The notes under the pieces are model-generated. The model was not told the DNA's origin, made no database searches, and saw only the letters and a list, made by a program, of their open reading frames with translations. The translations under genes were made by a program, and so were the position numbers. From Nocardioides euryhalodurans (GTDB lineage: Bacteria > Actinomycetota > Actinomycetes > Propionibacteriales > Nocardioidaceae), in contig NZ_CP038267.1 in NCBI RefSeq assembly GCF_004564375.1, positions 1,118,501-1,182,500 of the forward strand: DNA of 64,000 bases, written 5' to 3'. Position 1 is the first letter of the stretch. Each line of letters begins with the position of its first letter. Shown here in pieces: positions 56,186 to 63,957 of this stretch.

Positions 56186-57187
56186 ATGGCGTTCCAGCAG
56201 CTCAAGCTCTACCAGACCGGGACCTTCGTGGCCGGCAACCGGCTGCTCGACCCGGAGCAGCGGACGGTCCAGGCGCGGACCGGCCGCTCCAACTCGCTGA
56301 CCTCGGGCCATCGGGCCTGCCGCGGGTGCGGCGAGGCACTGGGGGCGCGCTACGTCCTGGACGCCGCCATGCGTGCCACGGACGGCCAGCTGGTCGCCGT
56401 GAACTCGACCGGGTGCCTCGAGGTGTTCTCGACGCCGTACCCCGAGTCCTCCTGGCAGCTCCCCTGGCTGCACTCCCTGTTCGGCAACGGCCCGGCCGTG
56501 GCTTCCGGGGTGGCCGCCGCGCTGCGGGCGCAGGGCCGCGACCACATCCGGGTCATCGGGCAGGCGGGTGACGGCGGCACCGTGGACATCGGCTTCGGGG
56601 CGCTCTCGGGCATGTTCGAGCGCAACGACGACGTGCTGTTCGTCTGCTACGACAACGAGGGGTACATGAACACCGGCGTCCAGCGCTCCGGTGCCACTCC
56701 CCCGGCGGCCCGCACCGCCAACACCAAGGCGCTCGGACCCGAGCCGGGCAACGCCTTCGGCCAGGGCAAGTTCGTCCCCCTGATCGCGATGGCGCACGAG
56801 ATCCCGTACGTCGCCACCGCCACGGTCGCCGACCTCCACGACCTCGAGCACAAGGTCGAGACCGCCATGCGCTTCCGCGGTGCCCGCTACCTGCACGTGT
56901 TCGTCCCCTGCCCGCTCGGCTGGGGCGCCGCGTCCGAGGACACCGTCAAGCTGGCCCGGCTCGCCAAGGAGAGCGGCCTGTTCCCGGTCCTCGAGGCCGA
57001 GCACGGCGAGCTCACCGACGTCTCGCCGATCCGGCGGCAGGTGCCCGTGGAGGAGTACCTCCGGCCCCAGAAGCGGTACGCGCACCTCTTCGGCGACCCC
57101 GGTCGCCCCGACGTCGTCGCGCGGCTGCAGGCACGGGCCGACCGCACCATCGCCCGCTTCGGGCTGCTCCCGGAAGGGGAGGACTGA
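56186..57187 (+). CDS. porB: 2-oxoacid:acceptor oxidoreductase, beta subunit (TPP, 4Fe-4S)
   Basis: 333 residues. Cluster cysteines: HRACRGCGEALG, NSTGCLEVFS and the late FVPCPLGWG, the four-Cys set of PorB. TPP motif GQAGDGGTVDIGFGALSGMF with VCYDNEGYMNTGVQRSGATP. Start MAFQQLKLYQ after GTAGGAGACGACG. The stop overlaps the next ATG (TGATG). Forms the catalytic centre with the alpha subunit. Confidence 0.94.
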   Translation: MAFQQLKLYQTGTFVAGNRLLDPEQRTVQARTGRSNSLTSGHRACRGCGEALGARYVLDAAMRATDGQLVAVNSTGCLEVFSTPYPESSWQLPWLHSLFGNGPAVASGVAAALRAQGRDHIRVIGQAGDGGTVDIGFGALSGMFERNDDVLFVCYDNEGYMNTGVQRSGATPPAARTANTKALGPEPGNAFGQGKFVPLIAMAHEIPYVATATVADLHDLEHKVETAMRFRGARYLHVFVPCPLGWGAASEDTVKLARLAKESGLFPVLEAEHGELTDVSPIRRQVPVEEYLRPQKRYAHLFGDPGRPDVVARLQARADRTIARFGLLPEGED

Positions 57188-58812
57188 TGGACAAGCCGTT
57201 CGCGATCACCCTCGACGTCGGCTCGAGCCGGGCCAACAGGACCGGCTCGTGGCGGACGGAGCGGGCCGTCTACACGAACCGGATGCCACCCTGCAACGAC
57301 GCCTGCCCCGCGGGCGAGGACATCCAGGGCTGGCTCTACGAGGCCGAGGAGGGTGGCGACGGGTACGAGCGCGCCTGGCGCAGGATCATGGAGGACAACC
57401 CGTTCCCCGCGATCATGGGTCGGGTCTGCTACCACCCGTGCGAGACCGCCTGCAACCGGGGCGAGCTCGACGAGGCCGTCGGGATCAACTCCGTCGAGAG
57501 GTTCGTCGGGGACGAGGCGATCCGCCGCGGCTGGACCGTGGCCGTCGACGTACCTCCCAGCGGGAAGCGGGTCCTCGTCGTGGGGGCAGGACCCTCCGGC
57601 CTGGCCGCCGCCTACCACCTGGCCCGGCGCGGGCACGCGGTGACGGTGAAGGAGGCGGGCCCGATGACCGGCGGCATGATGCGCTTCGGCATCCCGAAGT
57701 ACCGACTCCCCCGCGACGTCCTCGACGCCGAAGTCCAGCGCATCCTCGACCTCGGCGTGACACTGGAGCTGGACGCGAAGGTGACCGACCTGGACGCGCT
57801 GCGGGAGGACTACGACGCCGTCTTCCTCGCCGTCGGCGCCCAGCTCGGCAAGCGCGCCTACATCCCCGCGGGATCGACCGCCCACCTGCTCGACGCCGTC
57901 AGCATGCTGCGGGGCCTGGAGGAGGGTGAGAAGCCGCTCCTCGGCAGGAGGGTCGCGGTGTACGGCGGAGGCAACACCGCCATGGACGCCGCACGCACGG
58001 CCAAGCGGCTCGGCGCCGCCGAGGCGATCGTTGTCTACCGCCGTACGAGGGACCGGATGCCGGCCCACGAGTCCGAGCTCACCGAGGCCGAGGACGAGGG
58101 CATCCTCTTCAGGTGGCTCACGACCATCAAGCAGGTCGACGAGGGCAGGCTCGTCGTCGAGAGGATGGAGCTCGACGAGACCGGCTTCCCGCAACCGACC
58201 GGAGAGCTGGACGAGCTCGATGCCGACTCGCTGATCCTGGCCCTCGGCCAGGAGACCGACCTGTCGCTGCTCGACGGCGTCCCCGGCCTGGTGGTCGAGG
58301 ACGGGGTGGTGGCGGTGGGGCCGGACCTGATGACCGGGTGCCCGGGGGTTTTCGCCGGCGGCGACATGGTGCCGTACGAGCGCTCGGTGACCGTCGCCGT
58401 GGGCCACGGCAAGCGGGCGGCCCGGCACATCGACGACTGGCTGTCGGGAGCCGCTCCCGAGCCCCCTGCCCGGCCGGCACTGGCCACCTTCGACACGCTG
58501 AACACGTGGTACTACTCCGAGGCCCCCCGGTCCCACCGGCCCGTGCTCGAACGGGCGCGGCGCGAGTCGACCTTCGACGAGGTGGTGCTGGGCCACGACG
58601 AGGACACCGCCCTCCTCGAGGCTCGTCGCTGCCTCTCGTGCGGCAACTGCTTCAGCTGCGACAACTGCTACGCCATCTGCCCCGACAACGCGGTGATCAA
58701 GCTCGGTCCGCCGGGCGACTACCTGATCGACCTCGACTACTGCAAGGGATGCGGGCTGTGCGTCGCCGAGTGCCCCTCCGGCGCCATCCAGATGGTGCCC
58801 GAGGAGATCTGA
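57187..58812 (+). CDS. GltD-like NAD(P)H flavoprotein fused to a two-cluster ferredoxin (delta subunit)
   Basis: 541 residues. N-terminal GltD-type cysteines (PPCNDACPAGEDIQGW; GRVCYHPCETACNRGELDEA), FAD motif VLVVGAGPSGLAAAYHLARR (about 129), NADPH motif VYGGGNTAMDAARTAKRLGA (about 257), closing GVFAGGDMVPYERSVTVAV, then a C-terminal 8Fe-8S-type ferredoxin (about 478-541) with CLSCGNCFSCDNCYAICP and CKGCGLCVAECPSGAI. No separate PorD exists, so the tail is probably the delta subunit, and the body links the complex to NAD(P), as PadH does in phenylglyoxylate:NAD oxidoreductase. Direction (NADPH formation or reductive use) is open. Confidence 0.88.
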   Translation: MDKPFAITLDVGSSRANRTGSWRTERAVYTNRMPPCNDACPAGEDIQGWLYEAEEGGDGYERAWRRIMEDNPFPAIMGRVCYHPCETACNRGELDEAVGINSVERFVGDEAIRRGWTVAVDVPPSGKRVLVVGAGPSGLAAAYHLARRGHAVTVKEAGPMTGGMMRFGIPKYRLPRDVLDAEVQRILDLGVTLELDAKVTDLDALREDYDAVFLAVGAQLGKRAYIPAGSTAHLLDAVSMLRGLEEGEKPLLGRRVAVYGGGNTAMDAARTAKRLGAAEAIVVYRRTRDRMPAHESELTEAEDEGILFRWLTTIKQVDEGRLVVERMELDETGFPQPTGELDELDADSLILALGQETDLSLLDGVPGLVVEDGVVAVGPDLMTGCPGVFAGGDMVPYERSVTVAVGHGKRAARHIDDWLSGAAPEPPARPALATFDTLNTWYYSEAPRSHRPVLERARRESTFDEVVLGHDEDTALLEARRCLSCGNCFSCDNCYAICPDNAVIKLGPPGDYLIDLDYCKGCGLCVAECPSGAIQMVPEEI

Positions 58813-58819
58813 GCCCGCG

Positions 58820-59506
58820 TCACGACTGCGTCAGCGGCTCGCGTCCGGAGACGACCGGAACCTGGCTGCCCTCCGCCCGTCGTCGCAGCCCGCGCAGCAT
58901 GCCGGTGGACATCACGTAGTCAGCGGGGACGATCCCGGCGACGTACAGGGCGATGAACCACCGTGGCTCGCCACGTCCACGCACCCGGAGATGGACCCGG
59001 GTGCGCCCGCCCGGGAGGTCGGTGAGGGAGAAGCACCAGGTCCAGAGGAACCGGACTCCGTGCGAGCGGTCCCAGCCGGGCGGGATGTGCGTCGTGGACC
59101 GCAGCACGAGCACGTGGGGCGGGTCGACCCGGTCGACGACGTACTCAGCGGTGCCCGGCCTGCCGTCCGGGATGCGGTCGCCGGCTGCCAGGTCCCTGAC
59201 CAACCTGGGGTCCAGCCTCTCGAGGCTGGGCCAGTTGTCGGGGAACAGCAGCCGGTCCACCCACGACGGCGTGTAGAACCCGCCCAGGTGCCATCCCAGC
59301 TGGCTCAGCCAGGGCCAGATCCGCTCGGCGGTCGCATCGATCGTGGCCCCGTGATCCATCACCATCTGCGGGCGGCCCACGACCTCGTCACCGGGCAGCG
59401 GCGCGCGTCGCTCAGCCGCAGTCGACCCGGACCGCCTTCCCAGCACCTGCAGGGTGGCGTAGCCGAGCAGCGCCGTCACCCCGACGATCGAGGCCGTGCG
59501 TGCCAT
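58820..59506 (-). CDS. SRPBCC-family membrane-anchored protein
   Basis: 228 residues. An N-terminal helix (ASIVGVTALLGYATLQVLG) may anchor it; the rest is a START/polyketide-cyclase fold: MVMDHGATIDATAERIWPWL, SQLGWHLGGFYTPSWVDRLL, TWCFSLTDLPGGRTRVHLRV. Binds a hydrophobic ligand in relatives; ligand unknown. ATG at 59506 with GGAGGGGA upstream. Ends 7 bp from the flavoprotein stop (convergent). Divergent from adh across several palindromes. Confidence 0.82.
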   Translation of the reverse strand: MARTASIVGVTALLGYATLQVLGRRSGSTAAERRAPLPGDEVVGRPQMVMDHGATIDATAERIWPWLSQLGWHLGGFYTPSWVDRLLFPDNWPSLERLDPRLVRDLAAGDRIPDGRPGTAEYVVDRVDPPHVLVLRSTTHIPPGWDRSHGVRFLWTWCFSLTDLPGGRTRVHLRVRGRGEPRWFIALYVAGIVPADYVMSTGMLRGLRRRAEGSQVPVVSGREPLTQS

Positions 59507-59526
59507 GTCGATCCCCTCCCCGGTCC

Positions 59527-59542
59527 ACGGTCCCGGGACCGT
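59527..59542. promoter_or_regulatory. 16-bp perfect palindrome
   Basis: ACGGTCCCGGGACCGT, self-complementary, 20 bp upstream of the SRPBCC start (minus) and near two DosR-like boxes. A regulator site is likely given the setting. Confidence 0.45.
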
Positions 59543-59555
59543 CCTGTCTGCGGCA

Positions 59556-59569
59556 GGGCCGAAGGGCCC
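59556..59569. promoter_or_regulatory. DosR-like box, SRPBCC/adh divergent region
   Basis: GGGCCGAAGGGCCC, matching GGG(A/C)C-N4-G(A/G)CCC. It lies 49 bp before the SRPBCC start and 133 bp before adh. Confidence 0.55.
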
Positions 59570-59606
59570 GCCTGGGTCCCGCACCCTGGTCCGGCAACGC
59601 CTCGTC

Positions 59607-59620
59607 GGGACCTTGGACCC
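59607..59620. promoter_or_regulatory. DosR-like box upstream of adh
   Basis: GGGACCTTGGACCC, 82 bp before the adh ATG, close to the spacing of the box before porG (84 bp). Confidence 0.65.
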
Positions 59621-59702
59621 CCGGGGAGGGGCACTCCCGACCTGCCGCGGACCACGTCCCGGCCAGTTGGCTGGTGGAAACGCCACCGATGAGGAGAACG
59701 AG

Positions 59703-60716
59703 ATGCGCGCTGCCGTCGTCCCCGCCCTGGGAGCACCGCTGGAGGTCCGGGAGGTGGACACGCCACGCCCCGGTGATGGCCAGGTCCTCGTCCGGATCGA
59801 GACGAGCGGGCTGTGCCACACCGACATCCACGCCGCCCGTGGCGATTGGCCGGTGAAGCCGAAGGTGCCGCTGATTCCCGGGCACGAGGGGGTGGGCCGG
59901 GTGGTCGAGGTGGGTGCCGGGGCCTCCCCGGTCACCGTCGGCGACCGGGTCGCGCTGCCCTGGCTCGGGCACGCCTGCGGCAGCTGCCGGTACTGCGTCG
60001 CTGGGTGGGAGACCTACTGCCTGGCGCCGCAGTACATGGGCTACACGATGGACGGCAGCTATGCCGACTACGCCGTCGCGTACGCCAGCCACGTGGTCAG
60101 GGTCCCGGACGCCGTGTCCTCCCTCGACGCCGCGCCTCTCACCTGTGCCGGTGTGACCACCTACAAGGCGCTCAAGGTGGCCCGCCCGCAGCCGACCGAG
60201 ACCGCGATGATCGTCGGCATCGGCGGCCTGGGCCACCTCGCCCTGCAGTACGCCGGCATCTTCGGCACCACGACCGTCGCGGTCGACGTCGAGGACGAGA
60301 AGCTGAAGCTCGCGGCGGAGCTCGGTGCCGACCACGTCGTGGACGCGCGCGGCGACCAGGCGGCCGCGCTCGCTGAGATCGGCGGTGTCGACGTCGCCGT
60401 GGTCACCGTCCCCTCCCCCGCCTCGATGCGTGCCGCGCACGCCGCTCTCAACCCGAACGGGAGGCTGGTCCTGGTGGGCCTGCCCGCCGACAACCGACTC
60501 GAGCTGCCGGTCTTCGAGACCGTGCTCAAGGGCATCTCGGTGATCGGGTCGCTCGTCGGAACCCGCAACGACCTCCGCGAGTGCTTCGAGCTGCACGCGC
60601 GCGGGCGCACCCGTGTCGTCGCCGAGACCCGTCGACTCGAGGACGTCAACGCCTGCTTCGAGGAAGTCCTGAGCGGCAAGGTCCCGGCCAGGTTGGTCTT
60701 CGACCTCGGAGCATGA
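59703..60716 (+). CDS. adhP: Zinc-dependent alcohol dehydrogenase (AdhP type)
   Basis: 337 residues, the usual AdhP length. Catalytic zinc: Cys in SGLCHTDIHAARGDW, GHEGVG (His-Glu) and later Cys; structural zinc: CGSCRYCVAGWETYC. NAD site VGIGGLGHLALQYAG. Oxidises ethanol or reduces acetaldehyde, so in low oxygen it could dispose of electrons from acetyl-CoA-derived aldehyde. ATG with GAGGAGAACGAG upstream. Preceded by two DosR-like boxes. Confidence 0.93.
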   Translation: MRAAVVPALGAPLEVREVDTPRPGDGQVLVRIETSGLCHTDIHAARGDWPVKPKVPLIPGHEGVGRVVEVGAGASPVTVGDRVALPWLGHACGSCRYCVAGWETYCLAPQYMGYTMDGSYADYAVAYASHVVRVPDAVSSLDAAPLTCAGVTTYKALKVARPQPTETAMIVGIGGLGHLALQYAGIFGTTTVAVDVEDEKLKLAAELGADHVVDARGDQAAALAEIGGVDVAVVTVPSPASMRAAHAALNPNGRLVLVGLPADNRLELPVFETVLKGISVIGSLVGTRNDLRECFELHARGRTRVVAETRRLEDVNACFEEVLSGKVPARLVFDLGA

Positions 60717-60749
60717 CGAGCTGCGCTGTGCACCTTTTCGCCCCGAGTC

Positions 60750-60763
60750 GGGACCAACGACCC
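60750..60763. promoter_or_regulatory. DosR-like box upstream of the DUF4389 gene
   Basis: GGGACCAACGACCC, 76 bp before the DUF4389 ATG, again with the spacing seen for porG and adh. Confidence 0.65.
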
Positions 60764-60839
60764 GGGACACCCGAGCCGCCGGTCGCGCAGGGTGGAGGTG
60801 GCCCGGAAGCGGTCCGTGCCCTGCAGAGGGAGGGTTCCC

Positions 60840-61490
60840 ATGTCCATGCCTGAGGCCCCGACGGCCTATCCCGCGCGACTGGAGGTCGACTACGCCGAGC
60901 AGCACGACCGCGTGAAGACGTTCTTCCGGCTCGTGCTCGTCATCCCGATCGCGATCGTCTACGGGGCGCTCACCGCCGGTGCGACCCAGACGGTCTACGA
61001 GCAGGGCAGCGAGACGGTGACCACCAGCAGTGGCGGGATCGTCGCCGGGCTGTTCCTGGCGACGCTGCTGATGATCCTCTTCCGGCAGCGCTACCCCCGC
61101 TGGTGGTTCGACTTCGCCCTCGAGCTCACCCGGTTCAGCACCCGGATCGGCGCGTACGTCGGTCTTCTCACCGACCAGTACCCGTCGACGGTCGAGCAGC
61201 AGGCCGTCCACCTCGACCTCGACTACCCGGAGGTCGAGCGCGAGCTGAACCGTTGGCTCCCCCTGGTCAAGTGGTTCCTCGCGATCCCCCACTTCCTGAT
61301 CCTGGTCGTGCTGTCGGTGGGAGCCTTCTTCGCCGTCGTCGCCGCGTGGTTCGCCATCCTGTTCACCGGTCGCTACCCGCGCGGCCTGTTCGACTTCGTG
61401 GTCGGCGTCAGCCGCTGGTGGCTGCGGGTCCAGGCGTACGCGGTGCTGCTGATCACCGACCGGTACCCGCCGTTCTCCCTCCGGGCCTGA
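60840..61490 (+). CDS. DUF4389 membrane protein
   Basis: 216 residues. Four membrane helices (FFRLVLVIPIAIVYGALTAG; SGGIVAGLFLATLLMILF; VKWFLAIPHFLILVVLSVGA; VVAAWFAILFTGRYP) and the repeated R-YPR-WFDF/ LFDFVVGVSRWWLRV block with TDQYP/TDRYPPF that defines DUF4389. GAGGGAGG precedes the ATG. Function unknown; carried here in the DosR-like island. Confidence 0.88.
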   Translation: MSMPEAPTAYPARLEVDYAEQHDRVKTFFRLVLVIPIAIVYGALTAGATQTVYEQGSETVTTSSGGIVAGLFLATLLMILFRQRYPRWWFDFALELTRFSTRIGAYVGLLTDQYPSTVEQQAVHLDLDYPEVERELNRWLPLVKWFLAIPHFLILVVLSVGAFFAVVAAWFAILFTGRYPRGLFDFVVGVSRWWLRVQAYAVLLITDRYPPFSLRA

Positions 61491-61539
61491 GACCGGCAGG
61501 GGGAAGCTCGTGCGAGTGCGGCGGCGCCCGGCCGCCGGC

Positions 61540-61713
61540 TCAGGAACGGTCGTCGTGTCCGTCCTGCTCCGATGCTCCGCGCTCGTGCTCCCGTCGTGCG
61601 GCCGTGGCGAGGAAGGTGTTCAGTCCTGCCCAGAACCTCGACCGGTCCGCGCTGCTCATGGTCTTCCTCTGCACGGCCTCTTCCTGTGCTCGACGCTTCT
61701 CGTTCTCGTCCAT
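61540..61713 (-). CDS. Small charged protein, unknown function
   Basis: 57 residues beginning MDENEKRRAQEEAVQRKTMS and then RSRFWAGLNTFLATAARREH, ending in an Asp/Ser-rich tail. Soluble amphipathic helices; no domain recognised. GAGGGG lies 5 bp upstream of the ATG at 61713; an in-frame ATG at 61758 would add 15 residues. An imperfect DosR-like box lies about 100 bp upstream, so it may belong to the island. Confidence 0.5.
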   Translation of the reverse strand: MDENEKRRAQEEAVQRKTMSSADRSRFWAGLNTFLATAARREHERGASEQDGHDDRS

Positions 61714-61812
61714 GGTGCCCCTCGTCTCGCTCCGCCGGTCCACGTCCCGGTCCTTCATCGAGCGTCCCCCTGCCAGACTGCGGCCGGGAGGGCACCTCGG
61801 CCGAGAGACGCA

Positions 61813-61825
61813 GGGCCAAGGTCCT
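61813..61825 (-). promoter_or_regulatory. Imperfect DosR-like box
   Basis: On the minus strand AGGACCTTGGCCC, one base short of the 14-bp pattern, 100 bp before the small protein start (55 bp before the alternative start). The 61714-61951 gap holds nothing else I can name. Confidence 0.35.
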
Positions 61826-61951
61826 GTCACACCGCCCGGTCCGTCGCTTCCCTGGCGATGGCGTCGTCGACGGTCAGTGCCCCTGACGCCTGGGACACCG
61901 AGACGGCGAGCGAGCTGGCCCGCCCGCCACGACCCGACCATCGAAGCGGCT

Positions 61952-62527
61952 TCATCCGCCACCCGGCTGCGGTCGGCTCCCCCCACCCGAGCCGGAGTCG
62001 GTCGTCCACAGATAGGCCGGGAGTGACCCGTGCGACCGTACGACGTCGTCCAGGATCTCGGCGCGCACGTTGACCACCATCAGCCGCTCGCGAGGTGTCG
62101 AGGCAGCATCGAGGAGCCGCGTGGACTCCTGCCACTGGCGCCGCAGGGCTTCCTCCAGCGGAGCGGTCGCAGCCGCGTGGGTCTCATGGGGGACCAGAGG
62201 CACACGCATCCACCGCGTGATCCGAGCGACCGCCCAGGGACTCGTCAGGGCCAGCAGGACGACCACCCCGAATGACGCAGCCCCCAGCAGCTCCCCCAAC
62301 CCGGCGTACAGCAAGGGCATCAGACACAGGACCGCACCACCCACCACGGGGCGCCTCACCTGGGGGAGGTCGGACCTGAGGCAGAGGCCCATCACCGCCC
62401 CGAAGGTCGCCATCATGAACCCGGAAGCCAGCACGACCTCGAACGGCATGGCCATCAACGTCCCCGCCAGCGCCAGACACGCTGTCAGGACCGTGGCACC
62501 TCGCCAGACGGCGTTCCAGACCCTCAT
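61952..62527 (-). CDS. Membrane protein, unknown function
   Basis: 191 residues. Four membrane helices in the N-terminal 115 residues (GATVLTACLALAGTLMAMPF; VVLASGFMMATFGAVMGLCL; VVGGAVLCLMPLLYAGLGEL; SFGVVVLLALTSPWAVARI), then a cytosolic helical tail with EEALRRQWQESTRLLDAAST and a conserved-looking VNVRAEILDDVV, ending in Gly/Ser repeats. No family recognised. Start MRVWNAVWRG at 62527. Two imperfect DosR-like boxes lie 110-150 bp upstream. Confidence 0.65.
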   Translation of the reverse strand: MRVWNAVWRGATVLTACLALAGTLMAMPFEVVLASGFMMATFGAVMGLCLRSDLPQVRRPVVGGAVLCLMPLLYAGLGELLGAASFGVVVLLALTSPWAVARITRWMRVPLVPHETHAAATAPLEEALRRQWQESTRLLDAASTPRERLMVVNVRAEILDDVVRSHGSLPAYLWTTDSGSGGGSRPQPGGG

Positions 62528-62639
62528 GGCAGGCCTTGCCCTTCCGCGCGGCCGACCGGTCGATCGTCGGCAACTGCTTCCATCACGTCCTCCCCAGTGC
62601 TCCTCCTTCGAGGCTGGTCGCGACGCGGCGCACCGCACA

Positions 62640-62676
62640 GGGCCGAAGGCCCGTAGGCGACGGGCCGTTGGCCTCC
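62640..62676. promoter_or_regulatory. Pair of imperfect DosR-like boxes
   Basis: GGGCCGAAGGCCC (62640-62652, 13-bp palindrome) and GGGCCGTTGGCCTC (62662-62675), 9 bp apart, upstream of the leftward membrane gene at 62527. The stretch 62528-62967 (440 bp) holds only these and the doubtful frame at 62718-62981. Confidence 0.4.
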
Positions 62677-62717
62677 GGCTCGGGCCGAGTCTCCCTCCCT
62701 GGGCCCGGATCGGTGGA

Positions 62718-62981
62718 TCAGGTGATCATCCGGCCGCCGTCGCGCGGTACAGACCTCGGACCGCGTCCCGGGAAGTCGCTGGCTCGGGCGGTCGAGTCAT
62801 CGGGATCGAGGTCGGCCGGCACCGCCCGCACCTCGGGGATCACTGCGGCTGCCTCGAGCACGTCCCAGGAGGCGTCCGAGGTGATGACGAAGCCTCCCGG
62901 GACACCCTCAGGGTCCCCGGGCGCGCAGGGGCCGGGACCGTGGGTGGCGGGAGGGCCGCGACCGCGGTCACGCCACCTCAC
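62718..62981 (-). CDS. Doubtful small ORF, unknown function
   Basis: An 87-codon frame starting inside the end of the alpha/beta hydrolase gene. The middle (GGFVITSDASWDVLEAAAVI, then PEVRAVPADLDPDDS) looks protein-like, whereas the N-terminal 30 residues (Pro/Gly/Arg) look like an out-of-frame reading. It could be a short gene with a later start or a decayed fragment. No ribosome-binding site was found. Confidence 0.25.
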   Translation of the reverse strand: MRWRDRGRGPPATHGPGPCAPGDPEGVPGGFVITSDASWDVLEAAAVIPEVRAVPADLDPDDSTARASDFPGRGPRSVPRDGGRMIT

Positions 62982-63804
62982 CGTCGCTGCCGTCCACCAG
63001 AGAGAGAACGTTGGTCAGCACCTCGACGAACCGCCCCGGGTCGCTGATCAACCAGCCATGGTTGCCCGGGACGGTCACCACCTGTGGGTCTCCCAGGGCC
63101 TCGATCAACGACTCCGCGCAGGCCCACGGGATCACCGCGTCCTCCCGCCCCCACAGGACGGCCACCGGGAGGCGACGTCGCTTGAGCTCCTCCAGCTCCA
63201 TCCCGAGCTCTGCCTCCCGCGCCAGACGACCCACCCGCCAGAGGGTTCCCGGCCTGAGCAATGCATGCCTCACTGCATCGGAGGCGATCACCGGCAGCAC
63301 CCGGGTGAGGCCGCGAGCAGAAGCCAGCTCCGCACCGAGGTGTACCCCCCAGTCACCGAGTGAACGATCGGACATCAGTCGCCCGTCGGCCGACCACGTG
63401 GCCCCGCCGATCGAGTTGACGAGGACCAGTTGCGACACCCGCTCCGGCTGCTCGAAGGCATACCTGATGGCGACCGCGCCGCCGAACGAATGGCCCACCA
63501 GCGTGGCCTCGCCGGAGTGCCCCGCCTCGTCCAGGAAGTCGACCAGCCAGTCGGCGTACCCACCGAGCGAGACCTGCTCCGGCGGCAGGCCCGCCGTCCC
63601 CCCGAACCCCGGGAGGGCGGGTGCCAGCACGGTGAACCCTGCTCGCGCGAGGCGGTCCAGGCTTCCGCGGTAGCTGTGGTCCGACAGGGCCCAGCCGTGC
63701 AGGAAGAGGACCGTCGGCCGTTCCGAGCCGTCCCCGGGACGTGACTCCCCGTAGGCAGCAGGGCGACCCTGGACCCGGGTGCGGCGCCAGGTCATCGTGC
63801 CCAT
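62968..63804 (-). CDS. Alpha/beta hydrolase
   Basis: 278 residues. Oxyanion HGWALSDHSY, nucleophile elbow LVGHSFGGAVAIRYA (Ser), acid in VLWGREDAVIPW (Asp) and final NHGWLISDP (His) give a complete triad with a helical cap between. Similar to epoxide hydrolase/haloperoxidase-like enzymes; substrate unknown. I use the ATG at 63804; GTG at 63834 and ATG at 63795 are alternatives. A DosR-like box lies 139 bp upstream. Confidence 0.85.
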   Translation of the reverse strand: MGTMTWRRTRVQGRPAAYGESRPGDGSERPTVLFLHGWALSDHSYRGSLDRLARAGFTVLAPALPGFGGTAGLPPEQVSLGGYADWLVDFLDEAGHSGEATLVGHSFGGAVAIRYAFEQPERVSQLVLVNSIGGATWSADGRLMSDRSLGDWGVHLGAELASARGLTRVLPVIASDAVRHALLRPGTLWRVGRLAREAELGMELEELKRRRLPVAVLWGREDAVIPWACAESLIEALGDPQVVTVPGNHGWLISDPGRFVEVLTNVLSLVDGSDGEVA

Positions 63805-63943
63805 GGGTTCCACCGCCACAGCTGGTCTGTGCACCCGGTCCGGTGACGACTACATGCCCGTCGGTGGACCATCGGAGGCTCCCTCCTTCGCCCAGTCCAG
63901 CCGATCGGCGCCCTGTGGGCACGTGGCCTTGGTCCCGGGTCGA

Positions 63944-63957
63944 GGGTCGTTTGGCCC
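63944..63957 (-). promoter_or_regulatory. DosR-like box upstream of the alpha/beta hydrolase
   Basis: On the minus strand GGGCCAAACGACCC. It may serve the leftward hydrolase or a rightward gene beyond the window edge; the last 165 bp hold no coding region I can support. Confidence 0.55.
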
